A DNA stretch of 15,827 nt from Phycisphaeraceae bacterium (lineage in GTDB: Bacteria > Planctomycetota > Phycisphaerae > Phycisphaerales > UBA1924). A model generated the notes under the pieces. The model ran no database searches. It was not told the DNA's origin and was given only the letters and a program-made list of their open reading frames with translations. Positions 12,694 to 15,827 of the stretch are shown in pieces; position 1 is the stretch's first letter, and every line of letters begins with the position of its first letter. The stretch spans positions 1 to 15,827 of the forward strand of contig WUAJ01000032.1 of NCBI GenBank assembly GCA_009827215.1, read 5' to 3'. Position numbers and translations under genes: made by a program.

Positions 12694-14742
12694 TTACTGC
12701 TTTACACGCTCGATCGCGGCATTAAGCGCTCTCGTCTGCGATGCATTGTCGATTTTAGAGCGAAGCGACTCCATAAATCCGATCGCTTCTTGGCGCGATT
12801 CCGCTTTCATGATCATCGCGAGCTCTTCCGCATCCTCGACCTCTTGCCATTCCCTGAGATGCGTTCGCATCAGCGCCATCGCTCGAGGGTCTTGCAATCG
12901 AGTCAGTTGGTATCTTGCCGCGAGCCACATCGTGTCCATCACGAGCGTGTCGTTGCGCTCCTCGACAGATAATCGCTCGAACGCGTCGAGCACCAACTCA
13001 TGCTCATGCTTTCGGAACGCCGCGAGCAGAACCAACTTCGCCCCTTCGTCGTCGATTGCTTCGGGACGATCGCGGAGTAACGCCCCCCCAAGCCGGACTA
13101 CGGCATCGTCTTTCCCCGCGAGCACGAAGTCGTTGATCGCCCCGTTAAAGTCGCTCTCTTTCAGTTTCGCTTTGGCGCGATCCTCTAGATCCATCTCCGG
13201 CAATCCGAGTGCTTGCGAGATCTCGGATGGGACTTGGGTGAATCGTGTGCCGCAGGGACTGATGGTTTTGAGTGGATCTCCGATCACAGTGATCTTCCAC
13301 GCTTGACCATCGTCGTAGTGCACCGCCCCTGCGAACGGCATCCGCGCCAGCAGTCGCTGCGCAACGAACGGCGTCGGAACGAAGCCGGACAAGAATGGTT
13401 CGTCGACCGATCCGGCGTAGAGGTACACCCCGCGCTCGAGCCAACGACCTCCGACGGTTCTTGGATTTCGTGGCGCCGCGAGCGAGAACGAATGCACCAT
13501 GTGAATTACGCTCGGCTGTGCGAGTATCGGAAGATCACCCGGCTTGCCGGATCCCTCTCTCGCTTGCGGGAGATCGAAGTACACATGTGAACCCTTGGAG
13601 TTCATCAAGATCAGTGACGCATCCAGGGGTCTTGATGCGGATCGTCCCTTGAATCCCGCGAGCGTGTTACGCGGCGTATCGAAGAGTTCGACCTCAAAGT
13701 CCGCTTGTTTGAGCACGGTCTCCGCTGCAGTGCCGTCGTAGCGCGCCCAGTCTCCTGTCGTTGGATATCCATCCCAGATGAAGGCGCTCTCGATTGGAAG
13801 GAAAATGGAGCACATCGCTTGGTAGATCGAAGTGGCGCTGGATCCTTTGAACTGCCCGGACCAAGCCCAGCGTAATCCGCCCATGGATGCTTCGGTGCGC
13901 CCGATCTGATCCGTTGTTGCGAGGATGTCGCGCTCGCCGGGACCTGTTTTGATTTTGACGCCGACACCGATCGCGAGCGTGATGGAATCGATATCGTCGC
14001 CGATCTCATCGAACTCGAGTTCTAGTTTGCGCAGTCCTTGTTCGATCCCTAGATTCAGAGATCGAGCGTGTGAAGGGGTGAGATCCGCGTGCGGATGCTC
14101 TGGATGGCTGTAGTAAATGATCGGCTGGAGACGACCAGCCGCCAGTGCGAGTCCCGCGCCCCAGTGTCGATACATCGGATCGATGATCACCACTCCAGGC
14201 GACACGATCCCGGTCTCTTTCAGAGCCTTGAGCGTCATCTTCCAGTCTGGTTCCGGCTCATGGATCGCTGCAGCGAACGCCGCGTTGATTCGATCTTGGC
14301 GCTGCTGATCGCTGCCCCCCCACGCCTGTTCGCTCTGACCTTCGAGTCGATACACATGATCGGGCCGATAGGTGCGCACGAATCGTGCGATGTGGTCCTT
14401 CGCGACGAGTGTGCCGTCGTCGTAGAGGATCGGGAACTTGACTGGGCCTTCCCACGCGCTGATCGCGTCGAGGTACTTCGAGAGGTCGTCCACGATCACG
14501 ACGATCGGGAGCGTCTGCATCGCTTGCGAGAGCAGCGATGCACGCAGTCCGGCTCGTCGATTCGCGTCCATGTTGTCGATGGACTTATACAGCTCGTTGA
14601 AGCTCATCCCCTGCGACTGAGGGACAGGATCTGGAGCAGGCGCATCCTCTGGGATCGTATTGGTCTGTGCATGCACAGCACTGGACAACAGGAGCGCGAG
14701 CAGTGCGAGCGAGCGAGAGCGGGATTTGATCAGCAACATCAT
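12694..14742 (-). CDS. Large secreted protein of unknown function with a possible caspase-like (TIGR03790-like) region
   Basis: 682-residue exported protein. A signal peptide covers residues 1-25 (basic start, LALLALLLSS core, likely cleavage after VHA), followed by a Pro-rich linker to about 45. Residues 78-135 form an alpha/beta segment (PIVVIVDDLSKYLDAISAW, KFPILYDDG, VRTYRPDHVYRLEG). Residues 375-495 contain LILMNSKGSHVYFDLPQ, GVYLYAGSVDEPFLSGF and ITVIGDPLKTI. The GSV-EP and GDPL elements recall the C-terminal part of TIGR03790/gingipain-like caspase-fold proteins, but I see no convincing His/Cys dyad; the only cysteines are C311 and C497. Residues 515-680 look helical and repeat-like, as in TPR arrays. 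ATGs at 14742 and 14739 are both possible. It lies upstream of pdxJ on the same strand and is divergent from trpE. Confidence 0.8.
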   Translation of the reverse strand: MMLLIKSRSRSLALLALLLSSAVHAQTNTIPEDAPAPDPVPQSQGMSFNELYKSIDNMDANRRAGLRASLLSQAMQTLPIVVIVDDLSKYLDAISAWEGPVKFPILYDDGTLVAKDHIARFVRTYRPDHVYRLEGQSEQAWGGSDQQRQDRINAAFAAAIHEPEPDWKMTLKALKETGIVSPGVVIIDPMYRHWGAGLALAAGRLQPIIYYSHPEHPHADLTPSHARSLNLGIEQGLRKLELEFDEIGDDIDSITLAIGVGVKIKTGPGERDILATTDQIGRTEASMGGLRWAWSGQFKGSSATSIYQAMCSIFLPIESAFIWDGYPTTGDWARYDGTAAETVLKQADFEVELFDTPRNTLAGFKGRSASRPLDASLILMNSKGSHVYFDLPQAREGSGKPGDLPILAQPSVIHMVHSFSLAAPRNPRTVGGRWLERGVYLYAGSVDEPFLSGFVPTPFVAQRLLARMPFAGAVHYDDGQAWKITVIGDPLKTISPCGTRFTQVPSEISQALGLPEMDLEDRAKAKLKESDFNGAINDFVLAGKDDAVVRLGGALLRDRPEAIDDEGAKLVLLAAFRKHEHELVLDAFERLSVEERNDTLVMDTMWLAARYQLTRLQDPRAMALMRTHLREWQEVEDAEELAMIMKAESRQEAIGFMESLRSKIDNASQTRALNAAIERVKQ

Positions 14743-14748
14743 CTCTGT

Positions 14749-14754
14749 ACTGTA
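14749..14754 (-). promoter_or_regulatory. Candidate -10 element of the secreted-protein gene
   Basis: The minus strand reads TACAGT (4 of 6 matches), 6 bases before the first ATG. The position fits a leaderless or near-leaderless start as at pdxJ, but the match is weak. The CAGAG directly before the ATG is too close to be a normal ribosome site. Confidence 0.25.
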
Positions 14755-14820
14755 CCGCTCCGGACTGCTCTGGGTTCACACGGATCTCGAATCGGTCCCA
14801 ACTGCGTATCCCGATGCGCA

Positions 14821-14826
14821 TAGACT
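14821..14826 (+). promoter_or_regulatory. Candidate -10 element of trpE
   Basis: TAGACT (4 of 6 matches) ends 7 bases before the trpE ATG, again placing the likely transcript start close to the start codon. The GGGG in between could be a poor ribosome site. The 91-bp spacer has no Trp-rich leader peptide and no attenuator hairpin pair. Confidence 0.25.
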
Positions 14827-14833
14827 GGGGTTC

Positions 14834-15827
14834 ATGCCGTCGTCCACGATTTCCGAGTTTATGCAGACGATCCACGATGCCCGAGCACAAGGCAGCGATG
14901 TCGTCGTGGTCCCGCTCTCGATCCGCGTGCTCGCGGATCAACTGACCCCTGTGCTCGCGTACAGAAGACTGGTCAGCGCCGATGAACGCACGGCTCCATC
15001 GTTCCTGCTCGAATCCGTTGAGGGCGGGACTCATCAGGGACGCCATTCCATCCTCGGCTCATCTCCGATCATCGAGCTCGTCGCGAAAGACAACGAGGTC
15101 ACGATCCACGATCATCGCGTGAATCAATCCGCGAGCGAGTCGTGCGATGATCCGCTCGCGAAGGTTCGTCAGATCACACAGAGCTGGGATTTAGCAATCC
15201 CGCATGCCGCTCGCGATCGCAACCTGATCCCTGATTGTGTGTTGGGAGGATGGTTCGGATACGCGGGATACGACTCGGTCCGCTACGCCGAACCCACCAA
15301 ACTCAGCACGGCACACGCGCCGAAGGACGATCGCAATCTCCCAGATGTGTCGTTTGGGTTCTATGACACGCTCGTCGTGTTCGACCATGTCGAGAAACTC
15401 GTGCACCTCGTGCGCCTCGCGATCATCAATCCCGATTCGGATATCGAATCGGTGCACAAGCAATCGATCGACGACCTCAACGCGCTCGCAGTGAAGATCC
15501 AGAACCACACCAAGCCGTTGGTGCTGGGACGAGTCTCGCGTGATTCGAGCACGAAGAACGCGCCGATGCCCGCGAATATCAGCACGGACGAGCACGCGTC
15601 GATGATTGAAAAAGCGCGTGAGTACATCAAAGCAGGAGACATCTTCCAGGTCGTGCTCGGTCAGCGTTTCGAGCGCCGAACCAATGCGGATCCGTTCGAT
15701 GTGTATCGCTCGCTGCGAGCTGTGAATCCCTCGCCGTACATGGTGTATCTACAAACGCAGGGATGTATCTTGGTCGCGTCGTCTCCTGAGATTCTCTGTC
15801 GCGTGCGCCGTGATGATCAGGATCGTC
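14834..15827 (+). CDS. trpE: Anthranilate synthase component I (partial, C-terminus off window)
   Basis: First 331 residues of the large subunit that turns chorismate and ammonia (from the TrpG glutaminase) into anthranilate, the committed step of tryptophan synthesis. The feedback-site motif LLESVEGG is at 58-65, followed by GRHSILGSSP. GGWFGYAGYDSVRYAE (138-153) belongs to the N-terminal domain. The chorismate-binding domain has begun with KAGDIFQVVLGQRFE (266-280), NPSPYMVYL (298-306) and SSPEIL (316-321). The order and spacing favour TrpE over PabB, mainly through the intact LLES inhibitor site and the FQVVLGQR form. The frame runs off the right edge. About 150-170 residues should be missing. 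The ATG at 14834 has no strong Shine-Dalgarno. Confidence 0.94.
   Translation, partial: MPSSTISEFMQTIHDARAQGSDVVVVPLSIRVLADQLTPVLAYRRLVSADERTAPSFLLESVEGGTHQGRHSILGSSPIIELVAKDNEVTIHDHRVNQSASESCDDPLAKVRQITQSWDLAIPHAARDRNLIPDCVLGGWFGYAGYDSVRYAEPTKLSTAHAPKDDRNLPDVSFGFYDTLVVFDHVEKLVHLVRLAIINPDSDIESVHKQSIDDLNALAVKIQNHTKPLVLGRVSRDSSTKNAPMPANISTDEHASMIEKAREYIKAGDIFQVVLGQRFERRTNADPFDVYRSLRAVNPSPYMVYLQTQGCILVASSPEILCRVRRDDQDR

Noticed and set aside
14089..14823. Open frame of 244 codons on the plus strand opposite the secreted protein
   Set aside because: It is an antisense shadow. The minus-strand protein has a signal peptide and coherent domains.
14743..14833. Tryptophan attenuator before trpE
   Set aside because: The spacer is 91 bp, shared with a divergent gene, with a single possible Trp codon and no alternative hairpins.
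1..15827. tRNA or rRNA genes, CRISPR arrays, insertion sequences, phage or defence genes
   Set aside because: No cloverleaf, direct-repeat array, transposase, terminal repeats or nuclease/toxin motif was found on reading both strands.

Overview
This 15.8 kb window is chromosomal DNA of a moderately GC-rich, Gram-negative-type bacterium. It is almost fully coding, carries mostly housekeeping genes, and has no RNA gene, insertion sequence, phage gene or CRISPR array that I can see. The protein style, the short intergenic gaps, the lipoproteins and signal peptides, and a large secreted protein of a type I associate with Planctomycetes suggest a planctomycete, perhaps class Phycisphaerae. That assignment is inference from sequence style, not a search result.

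Layout, left to right. (1) 1-6122 holds three complex I genes in the order of a normal nuo operon, all on the minus strand: nuoD (4833-6122), nuoE (3231-3803) and nuoF (1-1288, C-terminus off the left edge). The series is broken twice. Between nuoD and nuoE lie two small exported-protein genes, a lipoprotein sharing an ATGA overlap with nuoD and a membrane-anchored protein. Between nuoE and nuoF lie a short-chain dehydrogenase-like epimerase, a 68-residue protein and the DNA repair glycosylase tag. (2) 6359-8683, plus strand, holds an SbtA-type bicarbonate transporter and a Cys-rich SO_0444/ArsP-type metal-efflux permease. (3) 8707-14742, minus strand, holds a leucyl aminopeptidase, folC, pdxJ and a 682-residue secreted protein. 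(4) At the right edge, divergent from that block, is the start of trpE.

How the genes relate: nuoD, nuoE and nuoF encode peripheral-arm subunits of NADH:quinone oxidoreductase (NADH/FMN entry, 2Fe-2S relay, quinone-site subunit). folC and pdxJ make cofactors (folate polyglutamates, pyridoxal phosphate) and trpE commits chorismate to tryptophan. The transporter and permease handle bicarbonate and probably metal or metalloid ions. I do not see a dedicated multi-gene defence or biosynthetic system.

The most interesting signals are regulatory and architectural. An intrinsic terminator for the aminopeptidase gene lies inside the coding sequence of the convergent permease. An 18-bp divergent spacer appears to hold a nearly palindromic -10 element serving two apparently leaderless genes. 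Several other starts, notably pdxJ, have a -10-like box only 5-8 bases upstream and no ribosome binding site. Two exported accessory proteins are inserted in the broken nuo series. The permease carries a tandem Cys-Cys repeat, and GATC sites are clearly over-represented.
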